From Okapia johnstoni (lineage: Eukaryota; Chordata; Mammalia; Artiodactyla; Giraffidae): a stretch of 64,000 bases of DNA. Positions 1 through 9,748 of the stretch are shown one piece after another. The translations under genes were made by a program, and so were the position numbers. The stretch lies in assembly GCA_024291935.2 (NCBI GenBank), contig CM044315.1:78164385-78228384 (forward strand). Direction: 5' to 3'. The stretch's first letter is position 1, and each line of letters opens with the position of its first letter. The notes beneath the pieces were generated by a model, which was not told where the DNA came from, ran no database searches, and worked only from the letters and a program-made list of their open reading frames with translations.

Positions 1-97
1 ACATCTGAAACTATATCAGCATCCACAGTAGTTCTAGTTCTTTTAAAAAAGATCTCTAAAATGAAATAGGTTCATCAGTTTTAGGAACTGTATTTTA

Positions 98-346
98 TTT
101 ATTATTATTTATTTAGTATTTATTTATATATTTTTGACTGCATCAGGTCTTAGTTGTGGCACACAGGATCTTTGTTGTGGTGCAAGGGATTCACGGTAGT
201 TGTAATTTGTGGACTCTGTAGTTTGTGGTGCGTGGGCTTAGTTGCCCCTTGGCATTGGGGATCTTAGTTCCCCAACCGGGGGTTAAACCCCTGTCCCCTG
301 CATTGGAAGGTGGATTCTTAAACAATGGACTACCAGGGAAGTCCCT
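98..346 (-). mobile_element. CHR-type tRNA-derived SINE
   Basis: Read on the minus strand it starts GGGACTTCCCTGGTAGTCCA, has a B-box-like GGTTTAACCCC core and ends in a TAAATAAATA tail. It is closed by a 15-bp target-site duplication, AGGAACTGTATTTTA at 83-97 and AGGAACTGGATTTTA at 347-361 (one mismatch). Confidence 0.85.
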
Positions 347-640
347 AGGAACTGGATTTTAATAGAATTATTTAGTTTTATTACTTTTGTGTTTAAAACC
401 TGTATAATTTCAGATTATTCACAATTACATGTACTGGGAATTTTTTTCTTGTTCCCTGGTTCCTTAGCAGTGGTTAGTAACTGCTGCTTTCATGTTTCCA
501 GAAATTAAGAGTAATTTTTTAATAAAATGGTCATCTAAAGTACCAAGGGTTAAAACTTTATTCAGGTGGTCAGAATTTATCATCTGATGAAATATTCCAG
601 ATCTGTTATATGTACTTGATAACATCGTTTGCCTTTGACA

Positions 641-851
641 GCGGAGGTGGTGGTGTAGTCGCTAAGTCATGTCCAACTTTTGTGACCCCGTGGACTGTAG
701 CCTGCCAGTCTCCTCTGTCCATGAGATTTTCCAGTCAAGAATATTGGAGTGGGTTGCCATTTCCTTCTCCAGGGGATCTTCCCGACCCAGGAATCGAACC
801 CGGGTCTCCTGCATTGCAGGCAGATTCTTTCCCAACTGAGCTACAAGGGAA
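641..851 (-). mobile_element. Bov-tA SINE
   Basis: On the minus strand the tRNA-Glu-like head (GGTTCGATTCCTGGGTCGGG type B box) is followed by the BovB-derived tail ending in GTCGCTAAGTC on the plus strand. GCCTTTGACA occurs at both ends (631-640, 852-861) as a target-site duplication that partly merges with the element end. Confidence 0.85.
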
Positions 852-861
852 GCCTTTGACA

Positions 862-1577
862 TACTTCATGAGATAATTTCTTTATTTACTTAGTATTATT
901 TACACGGTAGTGTCAATAACATATGGCAAAGGTTTATATAAATGAAACCGTTTTCTTAAACTGAGAATTTTTAGGTCAAGGATATTTGTAGAAGATAGAA
1001 TTAAAAAAAAAAACAAATGTAAGAGGTTGATACAGAAAGATTTAAAGAAAGCATTGCAGGTTCCTTATTTACTTTTAGGTGATGATCAGAATCAATGTCT
1101 AAATATAGCTTAAATGAGTTAACTGTAAAGAGGAAACGTGAATTAGTAGTAGTTTATTTCTTCTTTGTCTTTATTAAATTAAAAAGTTTCTGATCTACTA
1201 GTTTGCCATCTCTAGTTATACTAAACTGCCAGTAACAGTTGACTAAGCCAGAGGTCTTAGGGACTTTTTTCCTAATACAGAGATGACTGCTTTAATGTTT
1301 GTCTTTTGGTTCTGCATATATTACTTAGGTCTGGTTTAGTGGTAACTTAAATATCCTGTTAATGCCTAGTAAATATTTTTGGTGTCCACTGTGTCACCTC
1401 TAAGTAAGAAAAAAACCTTTTTCTCTACTTTTATATGTTCAGTTACTGGGGCTATCAAATTAAATTCACAATTGCCAGATTAACAAAGGAAAAGGTTTCC
1501 CCCTTGTGCACAGGAGTGTCACAGAAAAGAAGTGAAAACCCAAAGAAGCAGTTAGGCCTAAGAGCTTGTATGCCATA
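862..1577. other. Unassigned intron sequence
   Basis: AT-rich unique-looking sequence. No gene, RNA or repeat family is recognised apart from a short A-run near 1003. Confidence 0.5.
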
Positions 1578-2090
1578 TTTTTTCTTTTAAATTGGACTAT
1601 AATTGATATATAACATTGTATTAGTTTCAGGTATGCAGTATAATGATTTGATACATGTATATATTGTGAAGTGATCACAGTAAGTCTAGTTAACATCTAT
1701 CACCACGTATAGTTACAAATTTTTTTCTCATGATGAGAACTTTTAAGACTTATTCTGTTAGTAACTTTTGAATATACTATATAGTATTATTGACTGTGAT
1801 CATCATGGTGTACATTACATTCCTAGGACTTATTTTTTTATACCTGGAAGTTTGATTCTTTTTACCAACTTCACCCATTTCGCTTGTCTCTCATTCCTTG
1901 CCTCTGGCAGTCACCAATCTGTTCTATGAGTTCTGTTTTTTTCTTTTTCTTTCAGATTCTACATACAAGTGAGGTCTTACAGTATTTGTCTGTCTTATTT
2001 GACTCAGCATAATGCCTTCAGGGTCCATCCATGTTGCCACAAATGGCATGGTTATTTTCTTTTTATGACTGAATAATATTCCATTATATA

Positions 2091-2108
2091 TGTGTGTGTA
2101 TATATGTA

Positions 2109-2173
<65 letters not shown>
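2091..2173. repeat. (TG)n/(TA)n microsatellite
   Basis: Imperfect TG repeats pass into about 20 TA units. It lies between a short repeated L1 segment (ATTATATATGT near 2084, ATTGTATATGT near 2295) and the SINE at 2174-2290, so it is probably the expanded tail of that SINE. Confidence 0.9.
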
Positions 2174-2176
<3 letters not shown>

Positions 2177-2290
2177 GGTGTGCCACATAGCTTGTGGGAT
2201 CTTAGTTCCCTGACCAGGGATTGAACCCAGGCCACAGCAGTGAAAGCCTGAAAGCACTGAATCCTAACCACTGGACCTCCAGGGAATTCC
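2174..2290 (-). mobile_element. CHR-type SINE, short
   Basis: The minus strand begins GGGAATTCCCTGGAGGTCCA and carries the GGTTCAATCCCTGGTCAGGG core. It sits inside the L1; the L1 sequence CCATTRTATATG is present on both sides as a duplication. Confidence 0.8.
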
Positions 2291-2605
2291 CTCCATTGTA
2301 TATGTTTTCTTTATCTATGCATCCATCCGTGGACATTTAGATTGTTTCTGTATCTTGGCTATTGTAAATAATGCTGCAGTGTACATGAGGGTCCTTCTAT
2401 CTTTTTGAGTGAATATTCTCTTTGTTTCTGGATAAATACCCAGAAGTGGAGATGCTGGTTTGTATATCAATTCTATTTTTCATTTTTTAAAGAATCTTCA
2501 TACTGTTTTCTATAGTTGCTGTACCAATTTACATTCCTACTGACAATTCATGAGGGCTTTCTTTTGTCCACATCCTTGCCAACACTTGTTATTTCTTGTC
2601 TTTTT

Positions 2606-2890
2606 TGTTTATTTGTTCTTGGCTCTTCTGGGTCTTTGTAGCTGCATGGGCTTTTTCTCTAGTTGCAGTGTGTGGGCTTCTTACTACAGTTGCCTCTCTT
2701 GTGAGCACCGGCTCTAGGGCTTTTGGGCTTCGGTGGTTGTGGCTCCTGGCTCTATAGCACAGGCTCAGTGGTGTGGCTCATGGGCTTAGTTGCTCTGTAG
2801 CATATGTGGGATCTTCCCAGATCAGGGATCAAACCCATGTCTACTGCATTGGCAGGTGGATTCTTTACCACTAAGCTACCAGGGAAGCTG
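2606..2890 (-). mobile_element. CHR-type SINE, long form
   Basis: The minus strand starts with the AGCTTCCCTGGTAGCTTAGT head, then GGTTTGATCCCTGATCTGGG, then the long CHR body of CAACTAAGCCCATGAGCC-type repeats. TTGTCTTTTT occurs at 2596-2605 and 2893-2902 as a target-site duplication inside L1. Confidence 0.8.
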
Positions 2891-3365
2891 TTTTGTCTTT
2901 TTCATAATAGCCATTTTAACAGATGTGACGTGATATCTGTTGTAGTTTTATTTGAATTTCCTTGATAATTAGTGATGTTGAGCACCTTTTCATGTAACAG
3001 CCATCTGTATGTCTTTTTGGAAAAGTGGCTGTTCAGATCCTCTGCCCATTTTTTTATCAGATTTTTTGCTATTGAGTTGCATAACTTTTTAATATATTTT
3101 AGATATTAATCTCTTGTCAGATATATGATTTGCAAATATTTTCTCCCATTCAGTTGGTTGCTTTTTCATTTTGTCAATGGCTTTCTTTGCTGTACAGAAG
3201 CTTTTTAGTTTGGTCCCAGTTGTTGATTTTTGTTTTTGTTGCCTTTGCTTTTGGTGTCAAATCCAAAAAACCATTGCCAAGACTTATGTCAAGGAGCTTA
3301 CCTTCTGTTTTCTTCTGAGAATTTTATGGTTTCAGCTCTTAATGTGTGATTGTTTAATCCATTTA

Positions 3366-3542
3366 AAAAATGTTTATTTATTTGGCTGTACTGGGTCTTG
3401 GTTGCAGCGTGCAGGATCTTTAGTTGTGGCATGTGAATTCTTAGTTGTAACATGTAGGCTCCAGTTCCCTGACCAGGGATTGAGCCCAGGGCCCCTGCAT
3501 TGGGAGCATGATGTCTTGCCACTGAACCACCAGGGAAGTCCC
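3366..3542 (-). mobile_element. CHR-type SINE
   Basis: The minus strand begins AGGGACTTCCCTGGTGGTTC, contains a GGCTCAATCCCTGGTCAGGG core and ends in an AAATAAATAAAC tail next to the inner end of the L1 fragment. Confidence 0.8.
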
Positions 3543-3806
3543 TCTGCTGTTTCTTAATTGCCTTAGCTCAAAATAATGCTCATGCCAGAGTGGCATATTT
3601 TGATCCCCTTCACTGAGGCATGTTTTGTTCTGTAACACATCTGGCCTTCTGAATAGGGTGTCAGATCAGAATCGGAGCCTCTTCTTTATCCTAGCTCTTT
3701 TTTGTTTTTGGTGTAACAGTTCAGTTATATATAAACCTTTTGTACATGAACAAAAAGTGGTGATAAGAAAAAAAAAATCCTTTTTTAAACGCAGGCCTGA
3801 TTAAAT
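3543..3806. other. Unassigned intron sequence
   Basis: No gene or repeat family is recognised between the SINE and the DNA transposon. Confidence 0.4.
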
Positions 3807-4319
3807 TAGCAGTTCTTAAGCTTTTTGGTTTGGGGCCTTTACACCGGTGAACATTATTGAAGACCCTAAAGAGTTTTTGTTTATGGAAGTTATATCTATT
3901 GTTACTATATTAGAAACTAAAACTGGGAAAATTTGAAAATGATTACCTTATTCATTTAAAAATAACAGTAACAAAACTATTACATGTAACATAAGTGACA
4001 TATTTTAAGTGAAAAATAATTTAATTTCTAAATCAAATTTAGTTAGAAGAATGGCATTGGTTTTCTTTTTTATCAAATCTCTTTAATCTCTGGTTAATAA
4101 AGGGCAGATGGATTCTTATATCTACTTCTTTCATATGTTATGATGTGTTGTTTTGGTTGAAGTCTATGAAGAAAAATCTAGTCTCACACAGATACGTAGT
4201 TGCAAAAGGGAGGAATATTTTAACATAATTAATATTAGTGTTTAAGCTCTTCCTTGACACTACAGCAAAACTTTAATAGTTTCTTAAAGGTTAGTTGAAA
4301 TGTGGAATCAAAAACCGTA

Positions 4320-4605
4320 TCCGGCTTCCTTTGGGTCCAGTGGTTAAGAATTCACCTTGCAGTGCAAGGGACACTAGTTCCATCCCTGGTCCAGGAAGAT
4401 CCTACATGCCATGGAGCAACTAAGCCCATGTGCTGCAACTACTGACACCTTTGTGGCTAGAGCCCATAATCTGCAACAAGAGAAGCCACCACAATGAGAA
4501 GCCCGTGCACTGCAGTGAAGAGTTGTCTTTGCTCGCCACAAACAGAGAAAGCCCATGCACAGCAACGAAGACCTACCACAGCCACATAACTAAATAAATC
4601 TTAAA
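4320..4605 (+). mobile_element. CHR-type SINE, long form
   Basis: It reads CGGCTTCCTTTGGGTCCAGT, a degraded B box near 4378, then the GCAACTAAGCCCATGTGC body and a CTAAATAAATCTTAAA tail. It is followed directly by a second CHR element in the same direction. Confidence 0.8.
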
Positions 4606-4740
4606 GGGAACTTCCTGGTGGTTCAGTGGTTAAGACTGCGCTTCCAATCCAGGGGGAGTGGGTTTGATCCCTGGTCTGGGAATAAGATCCCCCATTCTGC
4701 ACAGCACAGCTGAAAAATGAGAAAAAAACAAAACAAAAAC
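4606..4740 (+). mobile_element. CHR-type SINE, short
   Basis: GGGAACTTCCTGGTGGTTCA head, GGTTTGATCCCTGGTCTGGG core and an A-rich tail (AAAACAAAACAAAAAC). It sits head-to-tail with the preceding CHR, suggesting insertion into that element's A-rich tail. Confidence 0.8.
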
Positions 4741-4862
4741 TTATCAAACAACTTTTCAAACTCTTATTATATTATAGTCCGTTGGTCTGTCTTGTACTTG
4801 AGTGGATTTCTTAGCCATGCATGATTTTAAAACATCATAAATTGTTGTCCATTTGGGTTACC

Positions 4863-5210
4863 ATACGAAAATATTTTAGACAAGGTAGCTTATCAACAGC
4901 AGAAATTTATTGTTCACAGTTCTGGAGGCTGAGAAATCTATGATCAAGGTGCCATCAGATTTGGTATCTGGTGAGAACTCACTTTCACATTCATAGGTGG
5001 CTATGCTCTCTGTGTCCTTATGTGATAGAAGGGGGGTCTAGACGGCTAAGGGAGGTCTCTGGGGTCTTCTTTTATAAGAATCCTGATCCCATTAATGAAG
5101 GCTACATCCTCAGGACCTAATCACCTCCCAGAGACCCCCACCTCCAAATAACATCATGTTTTGGGAGTTAGGGTTTAACATATGAATTTTGTGGGTATAT
5201 GTTAGGCTGT
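4863..5210 (-). repeat. Old mammalian repeat, possibly MaLR-type LTR
   Basis: Contains CAGAAATTTATTGTTCACAG, CTGTGTCCTTATGTG, CCTAATCACCTCCCAGAG and CATATGAATTTTGTGGG. I associate this word order with antisense mammalian MaLR (MLT1/MST-like) LTRs, but the family name is uncertain. No coding frame. Confidence 0.4.
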
Positions 5211-5214
5211 ACCC

Positions 5215-5600
5215 TGCAGGCCTGCAAGCCCCGCCTATTCTTGCCCCACTTAAAGACTGAAGAAAGAGCTCGGAGTCAGCGACAGAGATATCAATAGTTT
5301 CATAGGTGGGTGACTCTTACATAGACAGCAGATGGCTACTGGAGGAAGGGGAGGGGTTGATTCACATCATGTTGGCTCACTGGTTACCGGGGAAACCAAC
5401 AGAGGGGCATATGCCTTTGATAAGCTATCACAGTGGAGATAATTCTGATTTAAAGATTGAAACAATCACTAGCTGATGTGGAGCAGGTGATTTGATTAGA
5501 TTCTATGATTAACACGGAAAATCAGTCATGTGAATAGGTGTAGGTGAAGTAGGAACTGGATGGCCTGGTCGTACACAATACACACAGTCAGCCTATAGCA
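5215..5600 (-). repeat. Candidate solo retroviral-type LTR
   Basis: A 386-bp segment, TG at its left edge and CA at its right, lies between recognisable halves of older repeats and belongs to neither. Its left end is a perfect 12-bp palindrome, TGCAGGCCTGCA. No gag, pol or env frame is attached, and no flanking duplication was found, so the LTR reading rests on ends and context only. Confidence 0.35.
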
Positions 5601-6499
5601 GTCTTTTTGAGAATATTGATTGACTTAATTATGTAAGTCTTCCACATGTTTTCACATTTAATTCTGCAATATTAAGTAATCATATTAACACCACTGTTGA
5701 CCTCAGTAGAAAAGTTTCAAAGTATTGGGAAGCTTTCAAATTTTTCAGAAGTTGTAATATTCTTTTGAAAGCTCAATTTTGTTATATTGGCAGCAAAACT
5801 ATCCATAGTTTTCTGTAAAGTGAGAGCCTTTATTTTTAAGAAAAATGTCTGCCAAATACCCATCTTAATAATTATAGTTTGTTAGCCATTTTTAAAGTTA
5901 AAAATAGGATTCTGTGGATAAAATAGCTTGCAAGTCAATCACTTAAGTGTTTTTCTTCAACAAAACTGTCATATTACGTTGTGCAGAACTGCTTTATATG
6001 TATTTTTCATTTTGTCACACAGAATATTAAAAAGATATTAAGGTCAAGGTTTATACAATTTTAGGTATATATATTTTAATAATAAATATAGAGATGTAAT
6101 AAAATATTTTACTACTTTATGTTGGACATTTTTGAGTCCAACTGACTTTTTTTTAAAACTCAGATGTGTGATAGTAAAGAATTGAGTGACTAGACTGATA
6201 AAATAGTACAGTTTGATTCCACTGCTTTTATTTATCTTTTATCCAGTATACTTATATACTCTCCAGTGAACCATAACTAAATAAAAAAGGAAATACTAAT
6301 ATAAGAGTAGTTTTGATTTTTATGTTCCCTGAAAAAAGTCTCAGGGGCTCTTGGGGGTTTGTGGAACACACTTTGAAAACTGTTGCACTGTCGTCAGGAG
6401 AAGAGTGCTTTTTCTATGTCATGACGATTTTAGTAGGAATCACCTTAGCTATTTATTTTTTTTACCGTGTAGGAAAACAAAAGGAAAAGATTATGATTG

Positions 6500-7640
6500 T
6501 GCAGGTAAAAAAAATTGTTCTAATATATACAAAATATAAGACTTATAATTTTAACCATTTTAAGTATGTAGTTCGGTGGCATAAGTAAATTCATGATGTT
6601 GTGCAACCAATACCACTATCCATTTCCAGAATTTGTCATCATCCCTAACAGAACCTCAGTACCTTTTAGACAGTAATTCCTCCATTCTCCCTATCCTGCA
6701 GCTCCTGGTAACCTCTCTCCTACTTCTTGTCTCTATTAACTTGCCTCTGCTGGGTACATCATTTAAGCTGAGTTACTAGTGTTTATCTTTTTTTGTCTGG
6801 TTTATTTCACTTATCATTACGTGTTCAGGATTTGTTCATGTTGTCGCTTGTATCAGAGTTGTATTCCTCTTTAAGGCTGAATGACATTCCTTTTGTTTGT
6901 TTACCGCGTGTTGTTGGTCTATTCTTCTGTTGATGGAGCCAGGTTGTTTCTGTCTGTGGCTGTTGTGAATAATGCTACTATGAACATTGGTGTACAAGTA
7001 TCTGTTTGAGCCCTTGCTTTGAATTCTTTTGAGTATGTACCTAGAAGTGAAATTGCTGGATAATCCAGTAATTTTATATGTTTAACTTTTTAAGGAACCA
7101 TAGCATCTGTACCATTTTTACATTCCCACTGGCAGTGTACCAGGGTTCCAGTTTCTTCAAATTTTTGCCATCACTTGCTATTTTGTTATTTTGATAATAG
7201 CCATCCTAATGGATATGAAGTAATAATTCATTGTGGTTTTGATTTGCAGTTCCCTAATAACTAATAATAATCTTTTCATGTGCTTATTGGTCTTTTGTGT
7301 ATCTTCTTTGGAGAAATATTTATTCATGTCCTTTGCTTGTTTTTCAGGTTGAGTTGTTTGTTTATTAGCTCTAGTAGTTTTTTGTTTTATTTTTGATTGA
7401 GATTTTCTATATTTAGAATATGTCATCTGCAGATAGAGCTAGTTTTGCCTTTTTTTTTCCCCGTGCTGCCTGACTTGCAGGATCTTAGTTCCCTGATCAG
7501 GGATTGAACCCAGGCCATCTCAGTGAATACACCGAATCTTAACCACTGGACCACCATGGTAATCTCTTGCTTTTTAATTTCCAATTTGGATGCCTTTTAT
7601 TTCTTTTTCTTGCCTAATTTCTGGCTAGAACCTCCAGTCC
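6500..7640 (-). mobile_element. Old L1 LINE, antisense, internally deleted
   Basis: The plus strand shows the antisense of an L1M 3' UTR (GTAGTTCGGTGGCATAAG, 6570) and ORF2 end (AATAATGCTACTATGAAC near 6968; ACCTAGAAGTGAAATTGC near 7040). It then jumps at about 7410 to a more 5' ORF2 segment that resumes after the SINE (CAATTTGGATGCCTTTTA). Confidence 0.8.
7452..7563 (-). mobile_element. CHR-type SINE
   Basis: The minus strand has GGTGGTCCAGTGGTTAAGAT and the GGTTCAATCCCTGATCAGGG core. It interrupts the L1 between 7440 and 7570. Confidence 0.8.
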
Positions 7641-8431
7641 CTTCCAGCTTTTATGTCATTCTACTCAGGTTTCAAAGTCCTGTGAGAAGAGATTCAGTTT
7701 GCTTTATTCAGATGTGTGTCCATCCCTGAATCCCTTAGCCTTGGGGATAATAGGAGACCTTGATTTACCAAGACATGTACAGGGAAGGAGTCATTCTACC
7801 AGGTGAAAGTGCAGTACTGTTACCAAAGAAGGGCAGATGGCTGCCCAACAGCCAAAAACAAACAAACTGCCATTGGCTCCAAGGCCCTTTTTGGCTATGA
7901 TTGTGGCAAATCCAGGATTAGAACCCAAGTCCTTTGATTCATAGGCCAGTAGCTTTGTTCTGTATTCTAGCAGTTCTTTGTTATACATTAACCATGAGTT
8001 AATTTTCTTAGAATGCTCAGTTCACTTGGTTTGAATGTTCTTTGTTACCAGTTGCCACAATTTAATAAGGCTTTCAAGCAGCATTTTCTGTTACACAGAA
8101 AAAAATTTGTTGGATAATATTGAATTCTTTTAAAAGTCCTTATGTTAATCTAAAAGTTTATGTTCAATATGTGTATATGCCATTTCATGTTAAGTTGTTA
8201 TTCTCTGTCCAGTAAGAATTGCTCATGGCATGCTTATAGAATCAAAACTTCATTTTGGCATTTGCATTTAAACATTTCTCTATTTTATTTATTTAGGATG
8301 TTGACTTATGAAGGGATGACCACTTTCATTCAAAAGCATCTCCCAAAGCATGTTGCAGATTATTTTCTTAAGAAAGGATCATTCCTTCCTGTATAAGAAA
8401 GAGGTAGTCTTTGAAGTGGTTAAAATGTAGC
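7641..8431. other. Mostly unassigned; MIR/L2-like piece near 7860-7980
   Basis: The stretch around 7915-7975 (GGATTAGAACCCAAGTCCTT) resembles the end of MIR or L2-type relics. The rest is not recognised. A small open frame at 8298-8396 is treated separately. Confidence 0.35.
8298..8396 (+). other. Small open frame after an acceptor-like site, function unknown
   Basis: An ATG follows TTATTTATTTAG directly and opens a 32-codon frame with balanced composition (EGMTTFIQKHLPKHVADYFL) ending in TAA. A GT-containing GAGGTAGTC lies 7 nt later. It could be a chance frame, a relic of a mobile element, or a rarely used exon. It resembles no part of p55-gamma. Confidence 0.15.
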
Positions 8432-8446
8432 TCCAACCCTTATTAG

Positions 8447-8641
8447 GGCTTCCCTAGTGGCTCAGCTGGTACAGAATCTGCCTGCAATGCAGGAGACCTG
8501 GGTTTGATCCCTGGGTTGGGAAGATCCCTTGGAGAAGGAAAAGGCTACCCACTCCAGTATTCTGGCCTGGAGAATTCCATGGACTGCATAGTCCAGGGGG
8601 TTGCAAATAGTCGGATATGACTGAGTGACTTTCGCTTCACT
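8447..8641 (+). mobile_element. Bov-tA SINE
   Basis: GGGCTTCCCTAGTGGCTCAG head, GGTTTGATCCCTGGGTTGGG B-box region, and a tail ending TGACTGAGTGACTTTCGC. A 15-bp target-site duplication TCCAACCNTTATTAG lies at 8432-8446 and 8642-8656 (one mismatch). Confidence 0.92.
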
Positions 8642-8656
8642 TCCAACCGTTATTAG

Positions 8657-8829
8657 TTGGGCATGGGCTATCTAACCTTTTTGTGCTTCAGTTTTGTATT
8701 TGTAACATGGGTATAATAATAGTATCTCCTTTATAAGATTATTGTGAGGGTCAGATTAACTAATATATGTAAAGTGCTTAGAACAATGCTTGTCATATAG
8801 TAAGTAAACACTCAGTGAATATTAGCATG
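8657..8829 (+). repeat. MIR SINE
   Basis: Carries the MIR core and tail in order: a TTGTGCTTCAGTTTTGTA type core, ATAATAATAGTATCTCC, and GTAAAGTGCTTAGAACAATG to AAACACTCAGTGAATATTAG. The Bov-tA at 8447 inserted next to its 5' part. Confidence 0.8.
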
Positions 8830-8942
8830 TGTCCCCACTGGAGAGACATCTTGGTCCCAATATTTTTCATTAAGCTCTGTACAGCAAGATTTGTAGTGTT
8901 TGTTTGCTTTGATAGTCTTAGGGTGAATTAGTATACCAGGAA

Positions 8943-9152
8943 GGCTTCCCTGGTGGCCCAGATGGTAAAGAATCCACCTGCAATGTGGGAGTCCTGGGTT
9001 CAATCCCTGGGTTGGGAAGATCCCCTGGAGGAGGGCATGGCAACCCACTCCAGCCAGTATTCTTGCCTGGAGAATCCCCATGGACAGAGGGGCCTGATGG
9101 GCTTCAGCCCATGGGGTCGCAACAAGTCAGACATGACTGAGTGACTAAGCAC
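8943..9152 (+). mobile_element. Bov-tA SINE
   Basis: Head GGCTTCCCTGGTGGCCCAGA, core GGTTCAATCCCTGGGTTGGG, tail ACTGAGTGACTAAGCAC. A 13-bp exact target-site duplication AGTATACCAGGAA lies at 8930-8942 and 9153-9165. Confidence 0.95.
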
Positions 9153-9165
9153 AGTATACCAGGAA

Positions 9166-9736
9166 ATTTCATTACTAACTCAACAAAATACTCTGGAGCT
9201 TCTGACATCTATTAGAAACTATATTAGGTACTGAGGTTACAATGATGACTAGTGTACACTTCTTACTAGGAGCTTGTAGTCTACTGGGAATCACAACAGA
9301 GCAAGATATTATTTTAATAGAGACTGACTGGTACTATAATAAGAATAAGCAAGCAGGTTATCAAATAGAGGGACACTGAGTCTTACCAGGAGAGAGAGGG
9401 CATTTGAGAAGTTTCCTTGAAGAGGTGTTGAGAATGAATTATGTATAGGATTTACCAGGTAGAAATTGGGTGGCTGGAGATAAGATCTGGAGGTCTACAA
9501 CATGAAACTACCCCTGTAAAGTGTACAGAACATAGTGTTGCAAACTTACTGTATACAGGTAGCTATGAGTGAAGCAGACTATCTATTTTAAACATGTGCT
9601 AAACAAGCCAAATCAAAATGATAGCTGATACTTGGCCTTAGGTATCTTGGGAGACCCTAGGGAGTAATTTTTGCTTTGTGGCAGTACGGGTTTAGGATTT
9701 TCAGACCTACAGTTTTTTAAGAGAAGCCTGAAATTA
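9166..9736. other. Unassigned, possibly old LINE relic
   Basis: The 9210-9330 part (ATTAGGTACTGAGGTTACAA) has wording shared with old mammalian dispersed repeats. The rest is not recognised. No coding feature. Confidence 0.35.
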
Positions 9737-9748
9737 AGATTTTGATGT

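Larger units (their letters stand above)
1578..3365 (-). mobile_element. Old L1 LINE, 3' part, antisense
   Basis: The plus strand reads backwards through an L1 3' UTR and the end of ORF2, including the familiar mammalian L1 stretches around 1990-2080 (CATCCATGTTGCCAC), 2440 (ACCCAGAAGTGG) and 3100-3290 (TTTTCTCCCATTCAGTTGG). It is an old L1M-type copy with decayed frames, broken by three SINE insertions. Confidence 0.85.
3807..6385. mobile_element. Old DNA transposon, hAT-like, with nested insertions
   Basis: Outer ends are inverted: the left TAGCAGTTCTTAAGCTT and, read in reverse complement, the right CAACAGTTTTCAAAGTG. Both resemble the CAGTGGTTCTCAAA-type ends of mammalian hAT elements. 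The body (3835-4310, 4770-4870, 5620-6385) resembles a dispersed non-coding mammalian repeat I cannot name with certainty. Two CHR SINEs, a MaLR-like segment and an LTR-like segment interrupt it. I could not read an 8-bp target duplication. Confidence 0.55.

Noticed and set aside
2092..2271. Minus-strand frame of 115 codons with alternating Ile-Tyr and Thr-His
   Set aside because: It is translation of the TA/TG microsatellite plus a SINE and L1 piece.
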